Positions 57,697 to 64,000 of a stretch of DNA of 64,000 bases are shown here, one piece after another. Numbering within the stretch: position 1 is the first letter of the stretch; every line of letters begins with the position of its first letter. The notes under the pieces are model-generated. The model saw only the letters and a list, made by a program, of their open reading frames with translations. It did not search any database and was not told the origin of the DNA. The DNA is taken from assembly GCA_018241505.1 (NCBI GenBank), contig JAFEDS010000024.1, forward strand, positions 62,001 through 126,000, given 5' to 3'. The DNA is from Pseudomonadota bacterium (lineage in GTDB: Bacteria > Pseudomonadota > Gammaproteobacteria > Steroidobacterales > Steroidobacteraceae). The position numbers and the translations under genes are program-made.

Positions 57697-57714
57697 TCTG
57701 CATATTAATGCATA
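57697..57714. promoter_or_regulatory. ARG-box-like operator
   Basis: TCTGCATATTAATGCATA, palindromic with arms TGCAT (57699-57703) and ATGCA (57708-57712) around ATTA, close to the E. coli ARG box pattern TGAATAATTATTCA. It lies 34 bases upstream of the argR start, in the space shared with a divergent gene. TGCATA at 57666-57671 and GCATA at 57679-57683 form a weaker second half-site pair nearer the start codon. Confidence 0.62.
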
Positions 57715-57793
57715 CGAGGTCAAGGGCCACGACTGTCCCCTGTTGCAGTGCGATCTGGCAGATACTGCGCGCCAGTAAAAGAAGGAGGGGGTT

Positions 57794-58480
57794 ATGCCAC
57801 GCCGGATCGCTTCAGCCGCCGCGCTGCTGCTCGTGTCGTCTGTGTGTCTGGCCGCGGGTTCCTTGGGTGCCGTGTCGTCAAAGGATGCGGCCGGTGGCAT
57901 GCGGGCCGCGATTTCCCAGGGTATCGACAAGGCCATTGCCCAACTCGGCGCCCCCAACGGCTTTCTCAACAACCCGAAGTACACGATTCCCCTGCCGTCG
58001 GGGCTGGAAAAGGCCGACCGGGCGTTGCGCATGATCGGCATGTCGGGGGATGCGGACCAACTCAAGGCCGCGATGAATCACGCTGCGGAAATGGCGGTGG
58101 CCGATGCCAAGCCCGTATTCAAACAGGCGGCGCAGCGCATGACGGTGGCGGACGCCAAGGGCATCCTGACCGGCGGTGAGACCTCGGCTACGGACTACTT
58201 CCGCAAGGCCACGACCGAACAGCTTACCGCCCGCTTCAAACCGATCGTGAGCAAGCAGACCGAGAAACTCAAACTGCGCGCCCTGTATGATCAGTATGCA
58301 GGCAAAGCGGCGCAGGTGGGCCTGATCAAGTCCGAGGATGCCAACCTCAACGACTACGTGACCGCCCGTGCGCTGGATGGCCTGTTCGGCGAGATCGCCG
58401 AGGAAGAGCGCGCCATCCGCAAGGATCCCCTGGGGCAGGCCAGCTCACTGATCAAGAAAGTGTTCAGCTCTTTGCAATGA
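57794..58480 (+). CDS. DUF4197 family secreted protein
   Basis: Exported protein of 228 residues. Signal peptide RIASAAALLLVSSVCLAAG. The body is almost all helical, with hallmarks of DUF4197: GFLNNPKYTIPLP, DQLKAAMNHAAEMAVADAKPVF, TDYFRKATTEQL and NDYVTARALDGLF. Family members are widespread periplasmic proteins of unknown function. It diverges from argR; 7 bases separate its stop from the next gene, so the two form a unit. The start ATG at 57794 has GAAGGAGG upstream, a strong ribosome site. Confidence 0.85.
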   Translation: MPRRIASAAALLLVSSVCLAAGSLGAVSSKDAAGGMRAAISQGIDKAIAQLGAPNGFLNNPKYTIPLPSGLEKADRALRMIGMSGDADQLKAAMNHAAEMAVADAKPVFKQAAQRMTVADAKGILTGGETSATDYFRKATTEQLTARFKPIVSKQTEKLKLRALYDQYAGKAAQVGLIKSEDANLNDYVTARALDGLFGEIAEEERAIRKDPLGQASSLIKKVFSSLQ

Positions 58481-58487
58481 GGTTCAC

Positions 58488-58919
58488 ATGAAAGAAGACG
58501 CGGCTGCAGTCACGCCCAACGCCCAACACGACTGGTTCATCCAGTCACTGGTCAATGTCGCCAACGTCGCTCCGCTGAGCTTTGGTGTTACGTTGCAGGT
58601 GAGCGGGTTGTTGGTTTCGGGCTACCTCGTGAGCGGCAAGGCCTACTTCGAAGCCACCGGCGAGCAGGTGGTGGGGGGGCTTGCCAAGACGCCCGAGCTG
58701 GCGGCCCAGATGCGCAAAATGTTCGCCACGTTTGAATCGGCCTACCCCAACGATCCCAACCAGAAGGATCGCCCGGTCCCGCAGTTCGTGCACCTGCAGA
58801 ACGCGCGCTTCTACAGCACGGACGGCAAGCCGGTACCCACCCATGCGGGCGTGTGGTGGCGCGGACGGATCTCGGAGATCAGTGGGATTGTGATTGGGAT
58901 TCTGGGCGTACAGTCCTAG
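58488..58919 (+). CDS. GvpU-like small protein
   Basis: Protein of 143 residues. HDWFIQSLVNVANVAPLSFGVTLQVSGLLVSGYLVSGKAYFEATGEQ fits the gas-vesicle accessory protein GvpU as I remember it, a small beta-rich protein. No gas vesicle genes are in the window, so the name reflects family only. The C-terminal part (FVHLQNARFYSTDGKPVPTHAGVWWRGRISEISG) looks like a beta sandwich or barrel. It follows the DUF4197 gene by seven bases. A possible role in lipid or sterol handling cannot be judged. Confidence 0.5.
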   Translation: MKEDAAAVTPNAQHDWFIQSLVNVANVAPLSFGVTLQVSGLLVSGYLVSGKAYFEATGEQVVGGLAKTPELAAQMRKMFATFESAYPNDPNQKDRPVPQFVHLQNARFYSTDGKPVPTHAGVWWRGRISEISGIVIGILGVQS

Positions 58920-59050
58920 GTGACTGAGTTTGCTTATTGGTTTGTGAGGGCGGGGCTCGCATTTTTGGGCCGGTTGCGCGCTCTTTCGTGATTGAACCGC
59001 CCGCGACACCCCCGGCGCGGCGCCGGGCGGTGTCCGGAATTTCCTTCGGA

Positions 59051-59761
59051 TCACCGCGTCAACTCCCGGCCCTTCGAGCGCTCGTGCGCCTTCACCTCCA
59101 TCGCCAGCAACTGCACTCCGCGCAGGCGCGCCATCTGCAGCCTGTCCGGGTCACCACTGATCCCCGCTTCCAACAACTGCCGCCACACCTTCGGCCGCCC
59201 CGACCAGCGCGGCTTCAACCAACTCGCATGTTGCTCAGCGAGATCCGTCAACTGCAGTATCGAACACGTGCGCAGCAGCGCCACGCAATTCGCCGGCATC
59301 CCCAGAAACAGCGTCGCCTCCAATGGTTGTGTCTGTGCAATGTGCCAGGAGCCGGTGAATACACTGCGCGCCACCTGGTGAAGGCTGGGTGCCGTGAAGA
59401 ACCCCTTGTCGAAAATGAGGGGCGCGCGCTGCGTGTCCGCCACCCCGGCACGGGTACTTGCATGTTGGTCGCTCAGCCGCTGCCAGCGGTACGGATCGCT
59501 GAATCCGACGTCCATGAGCAGGTACGGACAAGCGGCCGCGCGCCGCCGCGCAACAGGATCCAGTTGACTCCATAGGTCCGGTAACTCCCTGAACATCGGC
59601 GGCGCCGACGGAACCGGCCGCAGAGCCTGCTCCGTCAACAGCGCCAGGCACCGCTCATTCAACTCCGTCAGCATCCCGAAAATATCTGCGCCGGCCACGG
59701 GCCGCGCCGCGATGTTGTGTTTGCCGTCCGGGCCTCGAGATTCTTCATTGTTCTGCCACAT
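59051..59761 (-). CDS. FlhD-like regulator (C-terminal part), partner candidate of the FlhC-like protein
   Basis: Protein of 236 residues, no signal peptide or membrane segment. Residues about 151-200 read LFLGMPANCVALLRTCSILQLTDLAEQ followed by RW and KVWRQLL. They line up by eye with FlhD of E. coli, where [20 protein letters not shown] leads to KLAE: the LG, L, QL and LAE positions agree with the same spacing. The N-terminal 140 residues are unrelated to FlhD, which has only about 116 in all. Resemblance is moderate, but a FlhC-like gene lies 1.5 kb away and FlhD and FlhC act as a complex. The ATG at 59761 is used; the upstream open frame crosses an operator-like palindrome and is unlikely to be coding. 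Confidence 0.5.
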   Translation of the reverse strand: MWQNNEESRGPDGKHNIAARPVAGADIFGMLTELNERCLALLTEQALRPVPSAPPMFRELPDLWSQLDPVARRRAAACPYLLMDVGFSDPYRWQRLSDQHASTRAGVADTQRAPLIFDKGFFTAPSLHQVARSVFTGSWHIAQTQPLEATLFLGMPANCVALLRTCSILQLTDLAEQHASWLKPRWSGRPKVWRQLLEAGISGDPDRLQMARLRGVQLLAMEVKAHERSKGRELTR

Positions 59762-59832
59762 GACACGACTCCCTACGCTTTCTTCCCTTCGCAGGTGAAT
59801 GTAGTCGAGAGCGCGGGAACTTGTATCAGCCT

Positions 59833-59856
59833 TTTTTGGGAAAATTTTCCCAAAAA
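59833..59856. promoter_or_regulatory. Operator-like palindrome, copy 1
   Basis: A 24-base perfect palindrome with core TTTGGGAAAATTTTCCCAAA, centred at 59844/59845, about 72 bases upstream of the start of the FlhD-like gene on the minus strand. As a hairpin it would have no proper loop and no separate T tail, so a protein-binding site is more likely than a terminator. Confidence 0.72.
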
Positions 59857-59944
59857 TAAAATGATCCCCTGCGGCGGCACAGCAACGGCACAGCACGCGC
59901 GCCGCGCGTTTTGAGGGAACAATGGAAAATTCGATTAATTTGTC

Positions 59945-59964
59945 TTTGGGAAAAAATTCCCAAA
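59945..59964. promoter_or_regulatory. Operator-like palindrome, copy 2 (imperfect)
   Basis: TTTGGGAAAAAATTCCCAAA has the arms TTTGGGAA and TTCCCAAA around AAAA instead of AATT. It lies 110 bases (centre to centre) from copy 1, 184 bases upstream of the FlhD-like start and 65 bases beyond the 3' end of the Rpn gene. It belongs to the same family as copies 1 and 3. Confidence 0.62.
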
Positions 59965-60028
59965 CCCGGGCTATTTAACAATAATCCAGGGGGCGGCAGT
60001 GGTGCTCGGGGCTAAACAGAAGGTTCAT

Positions 60029-61057
60029 TCACGTCTGAACAGGAAGCGGCTCGGCGAAAACCGCCTGCAGATCCTTTGCATCGAATACGCGGTCTAGCCA
60101 CGCATCGAGTGTCTGCACGTCCGCGCTGAAAACTTGCGCGCGAATGGGCTCTGGCAAGGCGCCGAAACGCCTCTCCAGCAGGCGGACAAGCGACTTCGCC
60201 TGTCCCTCTGCACGGCCTACTGCGTGGCCCTCTGCATGGCCTGCTGCGTGGCCCGCAGCCCGACCTTGCTCGAGACCTTCCTCGAAATACGGTTGAGTTA
60301 TCCAACCCATGATTTGCTCCTCGCGGTCGGGCACCCGACGGCGTAACACCTGATGCATCATTTCCCGGCTGACGGCGACCGGCCCCTTGTCCAGATAAGT
60401 CAGGAGCAAAAGCAGGTCTCGTCGCTCCAGCAATCCGGCCTCCGCCAGGATGATATCGAGGCGCTCAGGCGACTCAGGCCGCCTGGCGTACTTTAAGGCC
60501 TTCAGCAAGGCCCGCAAACGGGCCATAGTCGACAGGTTTTCATCCGCTATCGCGGGCAAATCCACCAGCGAATGCCGGAAACTGGGGAGATACGGACGCA
60601 ACGTTGGGGACACGTCTCCGAACAGGTCCGCAAATTCGCACGAAGCAGTCCATTCCCCTGGCCCTTGATGTGCCACTACGGAGACCACCGGGGGTAGCGG
60701 CAGTGTTCCCCCGTTTTGTTCATATAAGGTCGTCAGAAGGCGCACCACGTAACGCAGCAGTTGCAAGCGCGTGCCATCGTCGCACGAGCTTTTGTGTTCC
60801 AAGAGCAAGTACGCGAAGGCGTCGCCACCCGCTTTGAGTCGAAGGCGGAAGAGCAGATCGGAGTGATGCTGGCGCAGTTCCTCGTCCACGAAAGAAGCCG
60901 GGAGTGGCTCGGGCATCTCGGGGCCGAGTTGCTCCACGACTGCCGCAGGCAGGTGCTCGCGCAGGAACCTTCCGGCAAGCTCCGGGTCGCCCAGCACCTG
61001 CTTGAAGAAGGCATCGTGCAAGTTGGTGATCTGTGTCGACAAGGTCGCGTGTTTCAT
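60029..61057 (-). CDS. Rpn-family nuclease/putative transposase (PD-(D/E)XK)
   Basis: Protein of 342 residues of the YhgA/Rpn group (recombination-promoting nuclease). The start MKHATLSTQITNLHDAFFKQVLGDPELAGRFL is typical. The nuclease core has Asp67 in HHSDLLFRL and the ExK motif Glu87/Lys89 in LLLEHKSS. A tail of Gly-His-Ala tetrapeptides (about residues 275-300) precedes the C-terminus (LERRFGALPEPIRAQV). The chosen start ATG at 61057 matches the family; a longer frame to 61288 runs into operator copy 3 and is not coding. Related E. coli proteins cut DNA and promote RecA-independent recombination. It separates the FlhD-like and FlhC-like genes. Confidence 0.82.
   Translation of the reverse strand: MKHATLSTQITNLHDAFFKQVLGDPELAGRFLREHLPAAVVEQLGPEMPEPLPASFVDEELRQHHSDLLFRLRLKAGGDAFAYLLLEHKSSCDDGTRLQLLRYVVRLLTTLYEQNGGTLPLPPVVSVVAHQGPGEWTASCEFADLFGDVSPTLRPYLPSFRHSLVDLPAIADENLSTMARLRALLKALKYARRPESPERLDIILAEAGLLERRDLLLLLTYLDKGPVAVSREMMHQVLRRRVPDREEQIMGWITQPYFEEGLEQGRAAGHAAGHAEGHAVGRAEGQAKSLVRLLERRFGALPEPIRAQVFSADVQTLDAWLDRVFDAKDLQAVFAEPLPVQT
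60195..60264 (-). repeat. Tandem 12-base repeat encoding GHAx units
   Basis: On the minus strand the Rpn gene carries about five repeats of a 12-base unit that read GHAA, GHAE, GHAV, GRAE and GQAK. Such repeats occur in the C-terminal region of many Rpn proteins and can change in number by replication slippage, altering protein length. Confidence 0.7.
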
Positions 61058-61258
61058 GCACAGGCAACAGCGAAGAACCCGCCACACAGGCCGGCCTCTT
61101 CTGTCGCCGATTGCGATCATTGCAGCAGGGTATTTGCATGGATGTAAGCACCCAAATCTGTACCAATCAGCCAATAACTCGGTTGATGTTGCGTTCCGGG
61201 GCGCTCGAGCGGGAGCAAGTGGCGATTCTTCCCGAATAACGACCATTATCACCATTGC

Positions 61259-61282
61259 GTTTTGGGAAAATTTTCCCAAAAC
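61259..61282. promoter_or_regulatory. Operator-like palindrome, copy 3
   Basis: A second perfect 24-base palindrome with the core of copy 1 (TTTGGGAAAATTTTCCCAAA), centred at 61270/61271, lies 36 bases upstream of the FlhC-like start codon and about 200 bases upstream of the Rpn start. It thus sits where it can control both divergent genes. Confidence 0.72.
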
Positions 61283-61318
61283 TAGCAAGCAACAAAAATC
61301 AGCACACAGGGACGTGCC

Positions 61319-61867
61319 ATGCGAATTTCGGACGATCGTTACAATCGCGAGCGGCTGTCACTCGACCTTGCTCTCAAATTCCTGCGCTACGAAGCTCGCA
61401 CACAAACCATCCGGGCATGGACCGGATTGAGCGATGACCGGATCCGGAATCTCTATCGCTCCTACATGAGCCGCGGCGGCAACTTCGTCCCACGCCATCG
61501 CGGGAAGTCGCCGCACCAGGTGGCTTACTTCATGCGGTCACATCGATTGCAGTGGGAGAGCGCGCAATTGGCGAGCCTGTTGAGTTTGTTTGGTGTGGTC
61601 CCCCTGCAATCGAGCCCGGAAGTGGCTGCCGCGCTCCCGTCGGTCGGCCGCGGGGAACGACTCTGCAGCGCCTTCGAGCTGTATCGCACAACGATTCCCA
61701 CTGCGCAGATTTCTTTCGAACACTCGGTATTTCTTGCCAAGGCATTGGCCCGTGGCGATCAGATCAAACTCGATGGCTGCCGGGAGTGCGGAGGTCTGCT
61801 CGTCATGGAGCGGCTGCCCCTGCGCGAGCGGCGGTGTCAGTACTGCCTGGTCACGCAGTCCGGCTGA
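61319..61867 (+). CDS. FlhC-like transcriptional regulator with zinc site
   Basis: Protein of 182 residues resembling FlhC (192 residues in E. coli), the DNA-binding partner of FlhD. The N-terminal helix-turn-helix-like region LDLALKFLRYEARTQTIRAW, then GLSDDRIRNLYRSYM, corresponds to the FlhC start (LAMELITLGARLQMLE, then LSRGRLIKLYKEL). The zinc site has four cysteines, C154, C157, C173 and C176 (CRECG, then CQYC); FlhC has CxxC and CxxC with almost identical spacing. No flagellar gene is in the window. The ribosome site AGGGA is nine bases upstream. Operator copy 3 lies 36 bases upstream. A non-flagellar regulator is likely. Confidence 0.72.
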   Translation: MRISDDRYNRERLSLDLALKFLRYEARTQTIRAWTGLSDDRIRNLYRSYMSRGGNFVPRHRGKSPHQVAYFMRSHRLQWESAQLASLLSLFGVVPLQSSPEVAAALPSVGRGERLCSAFELYRTTIPTAQISFEHSVFLAKALARGDQIKLDGCRECGGLLVMERLPLRERRCQYCLVTQSG

Positions 61868-61935
61868 CCTACGCGCCTCGGCTGCTCGCTGGAACCTCCG
61901 GCGGTGAACGTGGCCGACCTACGAGTCATCGGGCC

Positions 61936-62946
61936 TCATCGAGGCGGGTGGCAGGCACTCGGCAGCATCTTGTCGGGAATGTTGGTGTAACGCTGATAGT
62001 CGTTAACTGACACCGTCACATCCGGTGGTGCAGCCGCATGCCCGCAGACCCAGTGCAGCTCGGTTCCACGCGAACCCGGAACCAACACCAGGTGGCCTCC
62101 TGTGATCTTTTTGTTGGCCGCCCGCCCATACTGAATATCAACGGCGCCCTGGGCCACTCGAATGGCGCCCACATATTTCGCCGTGTCGGGCAGCGTCACA
62201 TCCAGCTTGGATGAGTCGATGGAATTGAGTGGCGTGCCGCCGGCAACAGCCGCTGCGACCGCCGTTTTGAAGGGCTCGGCCATGACCAACCCTTCCGTGA
62301 TCTGCGCCCGGATCGTGTAGTCCTGGTACGCGGGAATCGCGATGGCGGCCACGAGGCCGATGCCCGTAGGTCCGAACAACATGACGCCGATGACGGCCAC
62401 AATCGCCAGCCCGATCGACACCGGCGGTGCCGGGCCCGCCTGGGCGATGTCTTCGGGCGACTCGGCGCGGCGCACCACGAGCGTGCCGGCTATCTTGTCA
62501 TGCAGAGTCTGCCGTCGCTCAGTGAACACGGCCATGGCAAACCCGATCCCCAGAATCAGGTAGCTCAGAATATGGCCGAACAATCGGCCCAGCGCGCGCC
62601 CCAAGCCGATCCGTTCGCCATTCAGGTCGGTTACTTTGAGATCCAGCGCCTTTTTGCCCAGCGTTGCCTGCAGGCTGGAGCTCTCCATGAGCGCGTAATA
62701 GAGGCAACCCACAACAGGCAGGACCAGTGCCATCAAGCCGCCCTTGGGGCCGAGCGCCAATCTCGGGACCTGCATTACAATCATGACAATGATGTAGTCG
62801 ATTACGAAGGCACCGGATCTTTTCCAGAAACCGGCATACGGCATCGAACCGCCGGAGCGGTATTCGGACTGGGAGGCCGTGGCGGGACTGACCGCGTAGC
62901 GGTTGTCGGTCGAACGGGGGGACGAAGTCGAGCTCTCACCGTGCAT
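61936..62946 (-). CDS. RDD membrane domain fused to a type IV pilin-like domain
   Basis: Protein of 336 residues. After a Ser-rich N-terminus (1-30), residues about 36-160 form an RDD membrane domain (YAGFWKRSGAFVIDYIIV, LGKKALDLKVTDLNGERIGL, FTERRQTLHDKIAGTLVV). Residues about 180-335 resemble the mature part of type IV pilins: VAAIAIPAYQDYTIRAQITEGLVMAEPFK is close to PilA, with a hydrophobic helix, but without the prepilin peptidase site. The C-terminal cysteines in HWVCGHAAA and SACHPP may form the pilin disulfide loop. The ATG at 62946 has GGGAG eight bases upstream on the minus strand. The fold combination suggests that the pilin-like part is exposed outside the inner membrane. Confidence 0.8.
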   Translation of the reverse strand: MHGESSTSSPRSTDNRYAVSPATASQSEYRSGGSMPYAGFWKRSGAFVIDYIIVMIVMQVPRLALGPKGGLMALVLPVVGCLYYALMESSSLQATLGKKALDLKVTDLNGERIGLGRALGRLFGHILSYLILGIGFAMAVFTERRQTLHDKIAGTLVVRRAESPEDIAQAGPAPPVSIGLAIVAVIGVMLFGPTGIGLVAAIAIPAYQDYTIRAQITEGLVMAEPFKTAVAAAVAGGTPLNSIDSSKLDVTLPDTAKYVGAIRVAQGAVDIQYGRAANKKITGGHLVLVPGSRGTELHWVCGHAAAPPDVTVSVNDYQRYTNIPDKMLPSACHPPR

Positions 62947-62973
62947 AGTCAACTCCCTGTGGACGCGATGGTT

Positions 62974-62997
62974 ATAGCGGGCCCCGGGGCCCGCTAT
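62974..62997. repeat. 24-base perfect palindrome at the tamB stop codon
   Basis: ATAGCGGGCCCC and GGGGCCCGCTAT meet without a loop. TTTTT (62997-63001) follows on the plus strand, so it could stop plus-strand transcripts; on the minus strand, where both neighbouring genes are read, it overlaps the tamB stop and lies upstream of the RDD-pilin gene. Confidence 0.55.
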
Positions 62998-64000
62998 TTT
63001 TGAATGGTGTAGACCAGGTCGGCCCCTCTGGCCTGCCCGACTTCAGTCTTGATCGTCCAGCGATCGCCGAGACTGTAACGCAACTTGAGCACATTCAACT
63101 GTTCGGTCAGGGCTATGCCGTAACTGACATACAACCGCGGCGAAAGATAACGCCCCAACACCAACGAGGTCTCGTTGGTCAGGTCGGATTCGAGACTCAC
63201 GTCCTCGATCCCCACCTTCGAGCCCAGTTGTTGCGCCAGGATGGCACCGCCCTGCGCCAGCATTTCATTGCTGCCGGATTGACGGCCCTGCGCGGATTCA
63301 AACGACCCGCCGGACAGGATCAAGGAGGCGATCTGGGACTGGGTCAGCGAAGGATCCGAGAAGAAGCTCATGCGCGGTTGGAGCAAGGTGCCGCGCACGT
63401 TCACGCCCGCAATGACATCCGGAAACTCCTTGACCGCCCGGATATCCAGTCCCGGGTTGGTAACCGGGCCGCCGGTAAATATCAGCCGGCCGCGCTGGAT
63501 ATCGAGCTTGCGTGCATATGCCGAGTACTTCCCCTGTTCAATAGAGAGCTCGCCCTGGGCGGTAGAGGCCTCGTCGTAGCCGCTGCGGACGGTCACGTTG
63601 CCGGTCAGCCGGCCGGTCAAACCCGAGGTGTCGATGCTGACTTTATCTTCGAGGCCGAGGGAGATGGTGCTGGTCACCTCGAAGCGTTTGGTTGGATCGG
63701 TCTGCTCCTGGCCCACGACCACTTCGTCCGAGGATGACCGGACCGCACCGGTCAGGTCCGCCGGGACTATCTTGGCGTAGGGAACCTTGACGGACCCCGT
63801 GACATCGATCTTGCGGCCGCTGATGTTGAATTGCAGGTTGGGTGAGGCATCGATCTGGGCCTCGGGTACATCGGTCACCCGCAGGTTCGAGCCATCGACA
63901 TTGACCGTGCCGTACGGCAGGGAATTGCGCCATTCGAGCCGGCCGGTTGCATGGGCAATGCCGGAGCCGATCCGCGCGGAACCCTTGAAGTCCACGCCGT
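62994..64000 (-). CDS. tamB: Translocation/assembly module TamB, C-terminal part (cut by window edge)
   Basis: Only the last 335 or so residues lie in the window; the frame is open to the right edge. They include repeated beta-strand segments (GSARIGSGIAHATGRLEWRN, VTGSVKVPYAKIVP) and the DUF490 end block, with DPSLTQSQIASLILSGGS, QLGSKVGIEDVSLESDL and the terminal RWTIKTEVGQARGADLVYTIQK, typical of TamB. TamB forms a hydrophobic groove spanning the periplasm and works with TamA in outer-membrane lipid or protein transport. The start cannot be seen. An ATG or GTG inside this stretch is not the true start. Confidence 0.88.
   Translation of the reverse strand, partial: GVDFKGSARIGSGIAHATGRLEWRNSLPYGTVNVDGSNLRVTDVPEAQIDASPNLQFNISGRKIDVTGSVKVPYAKIVPADLTGAVRSSSDEVVVGQEQTDPTKRFEVTSTISLGLEDKVSIDTSGLTGRLTGNVTVRSGYDEASTAQGELSIEQGKYSAYARKLDIQRGRLIFTGGPVTNPGLDIRAVKEFPDVIAGVNVRGTLLQPRMSFFSDPSLTQSQIASLILSGGSFESAQGRQSGSNEMLAQGGAILAQQLGSKVGIEDVSLESDLTNETSLVLGRYLSPRLYVSYGIALTEQLNVLKLRYSLGDRWTIKTEVGQARGADLVYTIQK

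Noticed and set aside
59833-61282. The three TTTGGGAAAATTTTCCCAAA palindromes as intrinsic terminators
   Set aside because: They have no loop of their own, the T and A runs are part of the stem, and they lie upstream rather than downstream of two of the genes.
59945-61282. The Rpn gene as a classical insertion sequence with palindromes as terminal repeats
   Set aside because: The protein is not a DDE or HUH transposase, copies 2 and 3 are not identical ends, and no target-site duplication was found next to them.
1-64000. CRISPR arrays, integrons, prophage or rRNA genes
   Set aside because: No regularly spaced repeats, integrase of mobile type, phage structural genes or rRNA sequence seen. 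XerC is the housekeeping copy by its neighbours.

Overview
The window is GC-rich chromosomal DNA from a gammaproteobacterium, most likely on the Xanthomonadales/Nevskiales/Steroidobacterales side. The evidence is the gene set and its order: dapF-DUF484-xerC-hslV-hslU, an AlgZ/AlgR pair, ComM, UbiK, TamB, LptM, engB facing polA across a structured intergenic region, cytochromes c4 and c5, and an arginine operon with an acylornithine-type transcarbamylase. No phage, integron, CRISPR or classical insertion sequence is visible. Most of the window is housekeeping DNA; the clearest accessory patch is 59.0-61.9 kb.

Layout. 0-3.2 kb: a hybrid sensor kinase (cut by the left edge) facing a NarL-type regulator, then about 900 bases without a gene. 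3.2-8.1 kb: an operon for a 2-oxoacid:ferredoxin oxidoreductase (KorA, KorB) headed by a GltD-like flavoprotein fused to ferredoxin domains. 8.1-9.7 kb: small unknown proteins and tRNA-Arg(CCG). 9.9-11.6 kb: a hybrid kinase whose membrane domain carries the copper/ethylene-binding residues of plant ethylene receptors. 11.7-20.3 kb: cytochrome c5, comM, ubiK, amtB (with a sigma-54 promoter candidate), a DUF4124 protein, a beta-hydroxyacid dehydrogenase, algZ, algR and a flavin/2Fe-2S reductase. 20.4-25.3 kb: CoA-binding protein, dapF, DUF484, xerC, hslV, hslU. 25.3-31.1 kb: membrane proteins, GH15 glycosidase, sodB and the 37-residue ribosomal protein THX. 31.1-36.8 kb: a porin plus a cupredoxin-like protein divergent from a GGDEF/EAL protein, a YCII protein and CorA. 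36.9-42.9 kb: a DsbA-like lipoprotein, cytochrome c4, engB, a candidate small RNA at the Spot 42 position, a beta-barrel protein and polA. 43.2-49.1 kb: a DUF1800/DUF1501 pair, LptM, a thioesterase and two ring-cleavage-type enzymes.

49.1-57.7 kb is a tightly coupled minus-strand arginine operon, argR-argG-X-argC-argD-argF'-argB-argH, ending in a small secreted protein. X is a P-loop protein of unknown function. An ARG-box-like palindrome lies upstream of argR. No acetylglutamate synthase or deacetylase gene is in the window.

59.0-61.9 kb is the most unusual region: a protein with a FlhD-like C-terminal part, an Rpn-family nuclease and a FlhC-like zinc protein, with three copies of the palindrome TTTGGGAAAATTTTCCCAAA (one imperfect) in the spaces between them. 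No flagellar gene is present. The window ends with an RDD-pilin fusion protein and the 3' part of tamB.

All functional calls come from reading motifs and gene order by eye; no database search was run.
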